Source: an uncultured Cuneatibacter sp. (GTDB taxonomy: Bacteria > Bacillota > Clostridia > Lachnospirales > Lachnospiraceae). From it: 64,000 nt of DNA. Each line of letters starts with the position of its first letter. The first letter of the stretch is position 1. The translations under genes were made by a program, and so were the position numbers. The notes beneath the pieces are model-generated. The model was not told the DNA's origin, searched no databases, and was given only the letters and a program-made list of their open reading frames with translations. Of the stretch, positions 35,202 through 43,743 are shown piece after piece. The stretch is taken from contig CAKQHB010000009.1 in the NCBI GenBank assembly GCA_934234215.1, positions 1-64,000 of the forward strand. The letters are read 5' to 3'.

Positions 35202-35266
35202 TAAAAAAATAACGAGGACATTCCGATTCTGAACATCCTCGTTCTGCTGTAGTAGATCTGAACTAC
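35202..35266 (-). promoter_or_regulatory. Two-hairpin leader with intrinsic terminator upstream of glnN
   Basis: On the minus strand a first hairpin (GTAGT/ACTAC, 35249-35266) is followed by a 13-bp stem whose base is AACGAGGA/TCCTCGTT (35211-35243, loop AGAATCG), then ATTTTTTTA. This is a terminator inside the 5' leader, between the predicted promoter and the ribosome site. It implies control of glnN by premature termination. ANTAR-protein antitermination, known for nitrogen genes in Clostridia, is one possibility, but the loops do not clearly match its rule. Confidence 0.65.
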
Positions 35267-35273
35267 GCTTCCT

Positions 35274-35302
35274 AAAATACACCATTTCCAGAACAAATGC
35301 AA
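35274..35302 (-). promoter_or_regulatory. Probable glnN promoter
   Basis: On the minus strand TTGCAT (35302-35297) and TATTTT (35279-35274) are separated by 17 bases, immediately upstream of the two-hairpin leader. Confidence 0.55.
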
Positions 35303-35358
35303 GTTCTTTTTCAGAAAATGTGAAAAAGAGTTGGAAAACGTGAAAGAAAGCTCTCTTT

Positions 35359-36282
35359 TTAATGAACAGCCGGAAGTTCTTCCCGCAGGACTGCCTGCAC
35401 AACACTTCTGAAATTACGATCTTTGTTGCAAGTGACCAGTGTGAGAATGCGGTCTGCAACCGTCGGACGAATGCCGGTATCATAATCGGCATTTGCAATA
35501 CTCTGATCTAAATACACCTGATATTCGGCATCGTTTGCGTAAGTGAGATAGAACATCTCATTGACTTTCGATGCGTTGTAGGTGGAATAGACTTCATAAA
35601 CCAGCGTCTTATCCGGCAAATAAATATAGATATAGGGATGCTGGCTGCGGAAGTCAGAATCCAACAGTTTCTTGATCTCGGCGAACATCGTGGTGCTGAT
35701 GGCGTTGTCGTTGACATCGTGTCCATACAGACAGGAATTCGGAGAGGTAAAATCTGCATTCAGACGGTAGTCCAGAAACGGACAGCCGATCCAGTATTCT
35801 TTTCGCTCGAAAGAATAGTGCAGATAGTAGTCGTTGTCTGTTGTCTGTACAACCGGATAGTCCACATTTGTACCGGGAATTGTGATCCAGGCGATGACAT
35901 CGGAATTGATCGAAGACAGATAGTTGAAATCAATCGTATCTGGTATGCTGATCGGAACATCGGTCGTTCCATTCCCGGTGTCAGAAGTTTGCGAGGGAGC
36001 GGGCTCAGATTCGGCATCAGCCTCAGTCTCATCCGGTTCCGGATCAACGGATGCGGTTGTGGGAGCAGCCGATTCTACAGCGGGTTTTTTGGCATTCTGG
36101 GCGAGATTCGCGTACTCCTTTTTGCTGGCATAATACCGCCAGAACTCCGAACCGAAGTTCCAGGCAGACCAGACAAACACTGCCAGACAAATGAGAAACA
36201 AGCCCCGGAAAATCCATCTCCGGGGCCCATTCTTTTTGGGAGAAACACGATCGCCAGACTCAGATGTCTGTTTGTGTTTCAT
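35359..36282 (-). CDS. srtB: Class B sortase
   Basis: The 307-residue protein has a basic N-terminus, one membrane segment (about 25-42), an acidic Pro/Thr/Glu-rich linker (66-112) and a sortase B domain. The catalytic residues are visible: His188 in YGHDV, Cys285 in TLVTCNKD and Arg292 in RNFRS. Sortases attach sorted proteins to peptidoglycan or polymerise pili. No LPxTG-type substrate gene lies in the window. It starts only 7 bases after the fba stop and uses a ribosome site inside the end of fba. Confidence 0.92.
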   Translation of the reverse strand: MKHKQTSESGDRVSPKKNGPRRWIFRGLFLICLAVFVWSAWNFGSEFWRYYASKKEYANLAQNAKKPAVESAAPTTASVDPEPDETEADAESEPAPSQTSDTGNGTTDVPISIPDTIDFNYLSSINSDVIAWITIPGTNVDYPVVQTTDNDYYLHYSFERKEYWIGCPFLDYRLNADFTSPNSCLYGHDVNDNAISTTMFAEIKKLLDSDFRSQHPYIYIYLPDKTLVYEVYSTYNASKVNEMFYLTYANDAEYQVYLDQSIANADYDTGIRPTVADRILTLVTCNKDRNFRSVVQAVLREELPAVH

Positions 36283-36289
36283 ATGAAAT

Positions 36290-37153
36290 TCAGGCCTTTC
36301 CGACAGAACCGAACAGTTCCATCTTTTCGCGTACAGTTTCCTTGATCGCTTCAGCGCCGGGAGCTAACAGCTTTCTGGGATCATAGCCCTTACCCTGCAG
36401 ATCCTTGCCCTCTTCGATGTACTTTCTGGTAGCAGCAGCGAAGGAGAGCTGACACTCTGTGTTTACGTTGATCTTTGCAACGCCCATGGAGATTGCCTTG
36501 CGGATCTGATCCTCCGGAATGCCGGTGCCGCCGTGCAGTACCAGAGGCATATCGCCGGTCAGCTCGCTGACAGCTTTCAAAGTCTCAAAGCTTAAACCTT
36601 CCCAGTTTGCGGGATACTTACCATGAATATTACCAATACCGGCAGCTAACATCGTAACGCCAAGATCTGCGATTCTCTTGCACTCCTGAGGGTCTGCGCA
36701 CTCGCCCTTACCGATTACGCCGTCTTCCTCACCGCCGATAGCACCAACCTCTGCTTCCAGAGACAGTCCCTTTTCGGCACAAACCTTTACCAACTCGGTG
36801 GTCTTCTCTACGTTCTCTGCGATCGGGAAGTGAGAACCATCAAACATGATGGAAGAAAAACCAGCTTCGATGCACTTATAGCAGCCTTCGTAGCTGCCGT
36901 GATCCAGATGCAGAGCAACCGGAACGGTGATGTTCAGCTCTTCCAGCATACCCTTTACCATACCAACAACGGTCTTATAACCGGTCATGTACTTGCCTGC
37001 GCCTTCGGAAACACCGAGGATAACAGGTGAATTTAATTCCTGAGCGGTCAGCAGAATCGACTTCGTCCACTCCAGGTTATTGATATTGAACTGACCAACT
37101 GCATAGTGACCAGCCTTTGCTTTTTCCAACATTTCTTTTGCATTTACTAACAT
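36290..37153 (-). CDS. fba: Class II fructose-1,6-bisphosphate aldolase
   Basis: The 287-residue protein has the zinc ligands in HLDHG (about 82-86), GKGECADPQE, GIGNIHGKYP and LHGGTGIPEDQI, then INVNTECQ. It cleaves fructose-1,6-bisphosphate to DHAP and glyceraldehyde-3-phosphate. The ribosome site GGGAGGGA is strong and codons are those of highly expressed genes. The sortase gene follows within 8 bases, so the two are expected to share a transcript, an unusual pairing. Confidence 0.95.
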   Translation of the reverse strand: MLVNAKEMLEKAKAGHYAVGQFNINNLEWTKSILLTAQELNSPVILGVSEGAGKYMTGYKTVVGMVKGMLEELNITVPVALHLDHGSYEGCYKCIEAGFSSIMFDGSHFPIAENVEKTTELVKVCAEKGLSLEAEVGAIGGEEDGVIGKGECADPQECKRIADLGVTMLAAGIGNIHGKYPANWEGLSFETLKAVSELTGDMPLVLHGGTGIPEDQIRKAISMGVAKINVNTECQLSFAAATRKYIEEGKDLQGKGYDPRKLLAPGAEAIKETVREKMELFGSVGKA

Positions 37154-37246
37154 AGGACAATCCCTCCCGTTAATTTAATGTCATACAGTGTAAGTATACT
37201 GCTATGTGGACAAAAAAGAAAGAGCTTTTTAAAAAAATTGTGCAAA

Positions 37247-38614
37247 TCACAGACGCTTTTTGCAATTTTCAATATATTCTGTCATAACAACCGGACTGGG
37301 AGAACCGATGACCATTCTCTTTTCGACACAGGTCTTCATGCTGATGGCTTCGTAGATATCCTCCTCGAAAACAGGGGAGACGGATTTGTATTCTTCCAGA
37401 GTCAGATCATCCAGGGCGCAGCCTTTTTCGATGCACATCAGGACAAGCTGTCCGATAATGCCGTGGGCATCGCGGAACGAAACTCCTTTTACAACGAGGT
37501 AGTCAGCGGCATCCGTAGCATTTGTGAAACCATTCTTTGCGCTGGCAGCCATAACGTCCTTGCGGAAGCGGATCGTGGACAGCATTCCGGCGAACAGGGT
37601 CAGGCCTGTCTTTACGGTGTCGATGGCATCAAAGGCAAGTTCCTTGTCTTCCTGCATGTCCTTGTTGTAGGCAAGAGGCAGTCCCTTCATCGTGGTGAGA
37701 AGAGACATGAGAGCGCCATAAACACGTCCGGTCTTGCCGCGGATCAGCTCGGCATAATCCGGGTTTTTCTTCTGCGGCATGATAGAGGAGCCGGTGCTGT
37801 AAGCATCGTCCAGCTCTACGAAACGGTACTCGTTTGTATTCCAGATGATGATCTCCTCGCTGAAACGGGACAGATGCATCATGATAGTGGACAGTGCGGA
37901 GAGCAGCTCGATCACATAGTCGCGGTCAGAAACGGAATCCATACTGTTGAGGGTCGGCCCATCAAAATCTAACAGCTTCGCGGTGTAAGCGCGGTCCAGC
38001 GGGTAAGTCGTTCCGGCAAGAGCACCTGCGCCCAGCGGGCATCGGTTCATGCGCTTGCGAATATCTTTCAGACGATCGCGGTCGCGGTCAAACATCTCGA
38101 AATAAGCGCCGAGATGATGTGCCAGTGTAACCGGCTGTGCTTTCTGCAGATGGGTAAATCCCGGCATCCAGGTTTCAGTGTGTTGTTCCATGAGATCCAC
38201 CAGCACAGACAGCAGATGGGTCAGCAGTTCAGAAATCTCGTCGATCTCATCACGGGTGTACAGGCGCATATCCAGAGCAACCTGATCGTTGCGGCTGCGT
38301 CCGGTGTGCAGTCTCTTTCCGGCATCTCCGATGCGGCGGGTCAGCTCACCCTCCAGAAATGTGTGGATGTCTTCCTGCGTCTCATCAATGTGCAGAGTTC
38401 CGGCTTCCAGTTCGTTCCGGATCTGAGTCAGACCGTTTACGATATTGTCACGGTCCTGTTCGCTGATGATTCCCTGTTTTGCGAGCATCGTAGCGTGGGC
38501 AATGCTGCCGCGGATGTCCTGTCTCCAGAAACGCTGATCAAAGCCGATCGAAGCATTAAACTGAAAGGCAAGTGCGTCGGGCTCTTTTGTAAATCTTCCG
38601 CCCCATAATTTCAT
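37247..38614 (-). CDS. argH: Argininosuccinate lyase
   Basis: The 455-residue enzyme starts MKLWGGRF and contains the fumarase-superfamily signature GSSIMPQKKNPD and TGRSRNDQVA. It cleaves argininosuccinate to arginine and fumarate, the last step of arginine synthesis. It starts 7 bases after the stop of the yfhO-like gene, with GAGGAG in the gap, so it is read through from that gene and not with the other arg genes at 44-50 kb. Confidence 0.97.
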   Translation of the reverse strand: MKLWGGRFTKEPDALAFQFNASIGFDQRFWRQDIRGSIAHATMLAKQGIISEQDRDNIVNGLTQIRNELEAGTLHIDETQEDIHTFLEGELTRRIGDAGKRLHTGRSRNDQVALDMRLYTRDEIDEISELLTHLLSVLVDLMEQHTETWMPGFTHLQKAQPVTLAHHLGAYFEMFDRDRDRLKDIRKRMNRCPLGAGALAGTTYPLDRAYTAKLLDFDGPTLNSMDSVSDRDYVIELLSALSTIMMHLSRFSEEIIIWNTNEYRFVELDDAYSTGSSIMPQKKNPDYAELIRGKTGRVYGALMSLLTTMKGLPLAYNKDMQEDKELAFDAIDTVKTGLTLFAGMLSTIRFRKDVMAASAKNGFTNATDAADYLVVKGVSFRDAHGIIGQLVLMCIEKGCALDDLTLEEYKSVSPVFEEDIYEAISMKTCVEKRMVIGSPSPVVMTEYIENCKKRL

Positions 38615-38621
38615 AAGCTCC

Positions 38622-41276
38622 TCATTTCTCCTTCGTATCGTCGGAAGGTGACGGTTGTGCCGGAGTCGGTTCTAGATCAGACAGAAGCGGTTCGGAAGAA
38701 GCAGCATCGGCAGTTCCTTCCGGCATTTCGTCGTCATCGTCATCCAGAACTTCAATATCCGGCTGGTCAGCAGTTACAGATTTGCGGTAAAAATATTGTC
38801 CGAGGACAATCCCAATCAAAAGCAGAAGACTGATCGCGGAGACCAAAAATCCGAGACGCAATCCCTGCGGAGTGTAATTAAATTCCAGTGTGTGCGTGCC
38901 TGCACCCAACTCAAAAGCCAGCAGAGTGTCTCCAAAAGAAGACGGAGTGACGGCAACGCCATCCACCTTTAACTTCCAGCCCGGATCATACGGGATCGAA
39001 GTCACCAGCAGTCCGCCGTTCGTTGTGACGGAGGCAGTCACATGTCCGGAAGAGTAGTTCTCCACGGTCATCGGCTCCTGAGAAAGTTCCTGATAAGCTT
39101 TTTTGAAAGCCTCTTCGTTGAAAACGCCCGCCATGATAGAGATGGACTCGTCGGAATCCGGATTGGACACAAAGACGATATCTCCAGCCTCGCAATATCC
39201 CACATCTAACAAATAACCGCGATTGACATTCTCGAATGTCTGGCTGAAATTGCCGTGGGAGACAGAGACCTTCTTGATAGTATGTTTCGTCACATAGATG
39301 TAACACTGACCGGACTTTGAGACGGTGAAGGACAGCTGGGTGCCGGAGGCATCCGCTGATTGCATCGTAAACAGAGAAGTCACAGAGGTTGTTGCAGCTA
39401 AGAGGGCATTCTGCTCATCAAAGGGATTGGACTTATCCCCGAACGTATAGTCAGCAGCTGAAGACGGAACGACAAAGCCCAGCGGCAGCGTGTATTCATT
39501 TTCATAGAGGTACAGCATCTTTTCATTGTCGATGGCATTGTCCGCGACATAGGGCAGTGCAGCCTTCTGCGAATACAGATCACTGTCTGTCAGCTGCGTG
39601 GTGGACAGCAGATAGCGCACACTCATGAGCGATTCCGTAAAAGGTGTCGCACCATTCATACAATACGAGTTTGTGGAGCCCTCCATACCCAGCGCCTTAT
39701 ACATAGAAGTCATAGCTGCGTAGGACATGGAAGAGAACGTGGAAGCGGACTGGTAATCCAGCCAGGCCCCATCGTTTTTCGTTGTGCGGTTTACTTTCTC
39801 GACGCGGTAAAACTTCTCCGAAGAGTCAGCGTTTGTCATAATCTGTCTTCCAACAGAATCCAGCGCGGTATAAGTGCTGCGGCTGACAGTTGTGACGCTG
39901 GTGGTGTCGGTATTCAGAACGGACTCCGCAAGAATCACTGCCATCGTCAGCACAACGAGGAGGATCGGATCCGTCTTTTTGCGGCGATACAGGCAGAGCA
40001 GCAACGCATAAATACCGAGAAACAGCAGGCTCATCCAGATGACAAACCAGGTGACATCCTCTTGTGTTGTGATTGCCTGAATCAGTACCACGAGTCCCAG
40101 CGCGATCCAGATCGCAGTGGTGATCTGTCTGGGCGAACGATCCCGAATGCCGGACAGTCCCTTGAACGACATGACAAGGATCAGGAAAATATACAGGTAC
40201 GACTGGCGGCAGGGCAGGGAGTTCGGGTAATGAAAACCGTGCCAGATATAGTTCAGTACGTTAAGACTGAAGCTTGCCAACAGGAAAAACGTCAGGAACA
40301 GATATCCGGCCTTTTCCTTAAAGGAATATTTGCGGTTCATGACATACAGCGGCACAAGCATCAGCACAGCGACACCGCAGTAAATGTTTGGCCAGTGATC
40401 CAATCCAATCTCCGTATCCACCGCCACAAGGTGTCTGGAAATCATCTCAAGGATGGAGAAATAACTCTCCACCTTTGTCGGAAATGTGGAATCTCCGGAT
40501 GCGGTCAGACCGAGGGCATATACTTCCGGCATAAGGACGATGGCTGCCAGCCCTCCGGCAAGCAGAGAGTACAGAACGAATCGTCCAAATTGTCCGAAGA
40601 CCTTGCCTGCGGTCTTATTTTCCTGCGTCAAAATCAGAACGAGGAAATACAGCACGAGGAACATGCAGGTCATGATGGAAATATAGTAGTTGGACAGGAT
40701 CGAAAATCCCAATGCAACACAGTACAGAAGCGACTTCTTTTCGAGAACAAGGCGTTCCAGACCCAGCACGATGACTGGGAAGATCAGGATGCAGTCCATC
40801 CACATAATGTTCCAGCTGTAAGCAGCCAGATAGCCGGAAAGCGCATAAAAAATACCGAAGAAGCAGATGGAAAAATGCTGCGTCCGGCAATGCTTTCCGA
40901 GATACCAGGTAAATGTCAGTCCGCAAAGACCGATCTTCACAACGATCAGATACGTCATAAATTCAATCACGCGGGACTGGGGAACGATCAGCAGCACCCA
41001 GTTGATCGGGCTCGCCAGATAATAGGCGTACAGCGAAGAAAAGTTCGTGCCTGCACCGATGTTCCAGGAATAGAGCAGGCTGTCACCGGTGGTGAGCTTT
41101 GTGCGGAACTCCTGAAAGAAGGGGGCGTACTGATGATACAGGTCCGTCCGCAGGAAGCTGGCGTCTCCAAAGGGAAAAATACCTCTGCCGATAAACACTA
41201 AAATCATCACGAGAACCGGGACGAAAAACGACAGAGCCAATGCTCCCTTATAAGCGGAAGATTTTTTTTGATTCAT
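38622..41276 (-). CDS. YfhO-family polytopic membrane protein (GT-C glycosyltransferase-like)
   Basis: The 884-residue protein has about twelve to thirteen membrane segments in its first 450 residues. Early loop motifs FGDASFLRTDLYHQYAPFF and YSWNIGAGTNFSSLYAYYLASP are typical of YfhO. An extracytoplasmic beta-rich domain follows (about 460-810), then a last membrane helix and an acidic tail. YfhO proteins glycosylate lipoteichoic or wall polymers, inferred from Bacillus YfhO and Listeria GtlB. The ribosome site AAAGGAC is rather far (about 13 bases) from the ATG. It is co-oriented with argH. Confidence 0.88.
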   Translation of the reverse strand: MNQKKSSAYKGALALSFFVPVLVMILVFIGRGIFPFGDASFLRTDLYHQYAPFFQEFRTKLTTGDSLLYSWNIGAGTNFSSLYAYYLASPINWVLLIVPQSRVIEFMTYLIVVKIGLCGLTFTWYLGKHCRTQHFSICFFGIFYALSGYLAAYSWNIMWMDCILIFPVIVLGLERLVLEKKSLLYCVALGFSILSNYYISIMTCMFLVLYFLVLILTQENKTAGKVFGQFGRFVLYSLLAGGLAAIVLMPEVYALGLTASGDSTFPTKVESYFSILEMISRHLVAVDTEIGLDHWPNIYCGVAVLMLVPLYVMNRKYSFKEKAGYLFLTFFLLASFSLNVLNYIWHGFHYPNSLPCRQSYLYIFLILVMSFKGLSGIRDRSPRQITTAIWIALGLVVLIQAITTQEDVTWFVIWMSLLFLGIYALLLCLYRRKKTDPILLVVLTMAVILAESVLNTDTTSVTTVSRSTYTALDSVGRQIMTNADSSEKFYRVEKVNRTTKNDGAWLDYQSASTFSSMSYAAMTSMYKALGMEGSTNSYCMNGATPFTESLMSVRYLLSTTQLTDSDLYSQKAALPYVADNAIDNEKMLYLYENEYTLPLGFVVPSSAADYTFGDKSNPFDEQNALLAATTSVTSLFTMQSADASGTQLSFTVSKSGQCYIYVTKHTIKKVSVSHGNFSQTFENVNRGYLLDVGYCEAGDIVFVSNPDSDESISIMAGVFNEEAFKKAYQELSQEPMTVENYSSGHVTASVTTNGGLLVTSIPYDPGWKLKVDGVAVTPSSFGDTLLAFELGAGTHTLEFNYTPQGLRLGFLVSAISLLLLIGIVLGQYFYRKSVTADQPDIEVLDDDDDEMPEGTADAASSEPLLSDLEPTPAQPSPSDDTKEK

Positions 41277-41396
41277 TCTATTAAAAAAGTCCTTTCTTTA
41301 AGATTTTCGAAAAATACAGCTATTTTTTATTGTACCATAGACAATTTTAAAAATAAATGATAAAGTTAGAGTCAGGTTACAAATACAATCATTTCA

Positions 41397-41513
41397 GTGA
41401 ACCAGGCAACGAAGAAATTCGATCTGGAACAGATCGTAAATCGTTGTTTAACCGAGGAGAAAATGGTTCGGCGGCAGTACATCGCGCAGCCGAAGGATTG
41501 ATATAGAAACGGG
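41397..41513 (+). ncRNA. Candidate structured leader RNA upstream of the amidase gene
   Basis: Three local hairpins follow one another: GATCTG-GAA-CAGATC (41419-41433), AACC/GGTT around GAGGAGAAAAT, and TTCGGC/GCCGAA (41467-41494, 16-base loop). TACAAT at 41384-41389 could be the -10 box. Two short frames cross it (34 codons from GTG 41397; 49 codons from ATG 41357), neither with a good ribosome site. It fills the 245-base gap between yfhO and the amidase gene. Cell-wall hydrolases often have riboswitches, but I could not match a known class. Confidence 0.4.
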
Positions 41514-41521
41514 GAATCACA

Positions 41522-42562
41522 TTGGATAGAGAAGAAAGAGCAAGAGCCTTCCGTCAGGAAGAAAAAGGGCGCAGATCACATTCCGTGGCGCGTCCGGATG
41601 AGATTCGCAAAAGAGTGGAGCAGGAGAGAAAAAAGCTTTCCATGCCGCCACAGAAGCAGGATTTGGAGTCTGGTCGCAGCCGCCGGGAATCTGAGGGTCG
41701 TGATTTTGATTCGGATCGTTATCGAGAGGAAGGTACCGGAAATCGCCGGGAGCGGGAACAGCGTCGTCAGGAACAGCGCAGACGGGAAATCCGCCAGCAC
41801 ACCATCGCGGCAGTCTTATTTTTACTCGTTGTCATTGCGCTGGTCGTGATGGTAATGGTGATGAAGAAAACACCGTCCGCAGCGGCATCTGACGCATCGA
41901 GAGGAGAGAGCCGTCCGCCGATCATCCGGAACGAAACCGAAAACGAATCGGAATCCGAGTCCGAATCCGAGACAGAGACCGAACCAGAGACAAAGAGCGA
42001 GTTCGAGATCGGTAACGAACTGCTTCGCTCCATTCAGGACAAATTGCCGGATTGGATTACACAGGACTTTATTCCGGTCAATGAATACTCCAGACCCGGA
42101 CTGGCACTTGGAAAAATCAACAACATCGTTGTTCATTATGTCGGTAATCCCGGAACTACCGCGGAAGCAAACCTTGGCTACTTCAAGACACTGGCGAACA
42201 CCAGTGTAAATACAAGTGGGACAAAAGCCAGCAGTAACTTTGTGGTCGGTCTGGAGGGCGAAGTGCTGCAGTGCATGCCGATCTATGAGGAAGCTTATTG
42301 CTCCAACAACCGCAACTCTGACACACTTTCCATTGAAGTATGTCACCCGGATGCGGAGGGTAAGTTCAACAGCGCTACCTATGCGTCCGTCACACGCCTG
42401 TGCGCATACCTGTGCAACGAGCTGGGACTGACTGAGAACGACCTCATCCGACACTACGACGTTACCGGAAAACAGTGCCCGAAATACTATGTGCTGCACC
42501 CGGATGCGTGGGAGCAGTTTAAGGCGGACGTGGGAAGCCGGTTGAAGAGCGGGGACTATTAA
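41522..42562 (+). CDS. Membrane-anchored N-acetylmuramoyl-L-alanine amidase (Amidase_2)
   Basis: No ATG is available near the front; TTG 41522 follows a GGGGA stretch and is the best start. The 346-residue protein has a highly charged cytoplasmic region (1-92, many Arg/Glu), one membrane segment (about 94-113) and a low-complexity ESESESETETEP linker. The PGRP-like Amidase_2 domain (about 185-340) has zinc ligands likely in IVVHYVGN, the His of IRHYDVTGKQCP and its Cys. It would cut the bond between muramic acid and L-alanine. The large basic cytosolic tail is unusual and may bind a partner. Confidence 0.82.
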   Translation: MDREERARAFRQEEKGRRSHSVARPDEIRKRVEQERKKLSMPPQKQDLESGRSRRESEGRDFDSDRYREEGTGNRREREQRRQEQRRREIRQHTIAAVLFLLVVIALVVMVMVMKKTPSAAASDASRGESRPPIIRNETENESESESESETETEPETKSEFEIGNELLRSIQDKLPDWITQDFIPVNEYSRPGLALGKINNIVVHYVGNPGTTAEANLGYFKTLANTSVNTSGTKASSNFVVGLEGEVLQCMPIYEEAYCSNNRNSDTLSIEVCHPDAEGKFNSATYASVTRLCAYLCNELGLTENDLIRHYDVTGKQCPKYYVLHPDAWEQFKADVGSRLKSGDY

Positions 42563-42569
42563 AAGAGAG

Positions 42570-42884
42570 AAAGGCACTCTTATTTGTCACGTGCAATTTT
42601 CCTGCACAGAAAGTATGAATTATTTTTACTGGAACTAGAAACAAGAGAATGGTATGCACATCCACGTGCGTGTTTCCTGTAGGGGCAGCGGTACTCGTGT
42701 CCTTGAATTTGCAGAACTCGCCTTACGGCTTCAAACAGCTGCAAATTCAAGGTCGTACCGCTTTCCCTACGACGGAAACTTACGCAATGTGGAATGCGCA
42801 TACCATTCTCTTCTTCTATTTCGCTGAAAATTCGCATTTTCTGCGCAGCGGAAAGTTTTGCAATGTGACAAGTAAGAGTGCTTT
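42570..42884. repeat. 315-bp giant imperfect palindrome
   Basis: AAAGGCACTCTTA at 42570-42582 pairs with TAAGAGTGCTTT ending at 42884. Pairing continues inward (TTGTCAC, AAGAGAATGGTATGC, TTTCC-GTA-GG, AGCGGTAC) to the 14-bp perfect core CCTTGAATTTGCAG (42701-42714) / CTGCAAATTCAAGG (42739-42752). Outer and inner pairs share a centre at about 42727. It starts 8 bases after the amidase stop. A transcript would form one hairpin of about 140 paired positions. Confidence 0.93.
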
Positions 42885-43065
42885 ACTGTTTTTCAATATC
42901 GCAGGAGCTACTTTTTTGCAGGAATTTATGCAATATGGTTTGTGTTTTTAGGAAGAGCATAGTATGATTGCAGTGTAAGAAGTATGAAAGTACACAAGTT
43001 TGGATTATGCACTTTATAGGATACTTCGTGGCATGGCAAAATGAAATATTAAAATGAGTATAGAG

Positions 43066-43104
43066 CGCATAAGACAAGGGTAGCAGTTGTTTTATGCGTT
43101 TTTT
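43066..43104 (+). terminator. Terminator/attenuator before the amber-split gene
   Basis: CGCATAAGACAA (43066-43077) pairs with TTGTTTTATGCG (43087-43098) with one mismatch, followed by six T residues. The next ribosome site is 20 bases later, so it either ends upstream transcripts or attenuates the following gene. Confidence 0.75.
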
Positions 43105-43131
43105 ATATGGGGCGAGAAAGGAGGATTCTGG

Positions 43132-43572
43132 ATGAGAAACGATATGTCCCATGAAAGGCTGCGCAGGTGTATTCTTCTTGGAAGTCTTTCTCTTGTGATT
43201 TTAATTTTATTTGGTGTATTTGTGCTCAAAAAAAGAAGCGAAGAAAGAGAGTACATCTACTCGATAACAACGATGTCGATTGAGCGGGTAACCGCAAAAT
43301 ATGAGAAAGATGGCGCTTTCTATTTGACAGTCGTGTTGGACGATTTCTAGCATTTACCAGATCAGAAGATTTCCCTGCAAACGACCGAAAGCATTTACGA
43401 AAATGTGATTCTAAATGTAAAATATGTCGGTGCGATACTGAGAGTTCAACTGCCGGAAGAGGAAAAGTTAATGGCGATAGATGCACAAAGTGTTTTGAAG
43501 CTGTATGGCGGAGAATATTGTGAAATAACATCACTGACATTAGCGGATGGGAAGAATACAACCATCGAATGA
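43132..43572 (+). pseudogene. Small membrane protein gene interrupted by an in-frame amber codon
   Basis: ATG 43132 has an excellent AAGGAGG. The frame encodes a basic N-terminus, a membrane segment (about 13-31, ILLGSLSLVILILFGVFVL) and a soluble part, then meets TAG at 43348-43350 (codon 73). The same frame continues without shift for 73 more sense codons to TGA 43570. The downstream half has good coding character (QKISLQTTES, VQLPEEEKLMAI). It was evidently one 146-codon gene whose codon 73 became TAG, perhaps from CAG, AAG or TGG. Amber suppression is an alternative. I do not recognise the family. Confidence 0.7.
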
Positions 43573-43592
43573 AAAATAGTTGCATTGAAATA

Positions 43593-43651
43593 AAAAGTCC
43601 TGAAAAGCACAGATTTGGAAAAATCGTAATGTGCTTTTTGGGACTTTTATT
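43593..43651 (+). terminator. Rho-independent terminator
   Basis: AAAAGTCC and AAAAGCACA pair with TGTGCTTTT and GGACTTTT across a short loop, followed by TATTT. It closes the amber-split gene. Confidence 0.75.
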
Positions 43652-43743
43652 TCCAAAGAACATTTTACGGTATCATGCTGCTGATGTTTACAGCACTAAA
43701 GTATTATGAAAAAAATAAGGTTTAATGTATGGAGGTGTGTTTC

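Larger units (their letters stand above)
42563..43131. other. 569-base gap holding a giant palindrome and a leader terminator
   Basis: The first 320 bases are the palindrome at 42570-42884. The rest is A+T-rich and ends in a terminator hairpin (43066-43104) just before the next ribosome site. No credible gene is seen; open frames follow the palindrome arms. Confidence 0.75.

Noticed and set aside
35160..35498. N-terminal extension of glutamine synthetase
   Set aside because: The upstream frame crosses a promoter and a terminator; the product has no similarity to GSIII and the ATG at 35159 has a good ribosome site.
41397..41513. c-di-AMP (ydaO) riboswitch
   Set aside because: Position before a wall hydrolase is suggestive, but the conserved GGGGAACCA and CCGACAGCTAACC-type segments are missing.
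42649..42951. 100-codon frame inside the 315-bp palindrome
   Set aside because: Its sequence is dictated by the inverted arms and an equivalent frame appears on the other strand, as expected for a palindrome.
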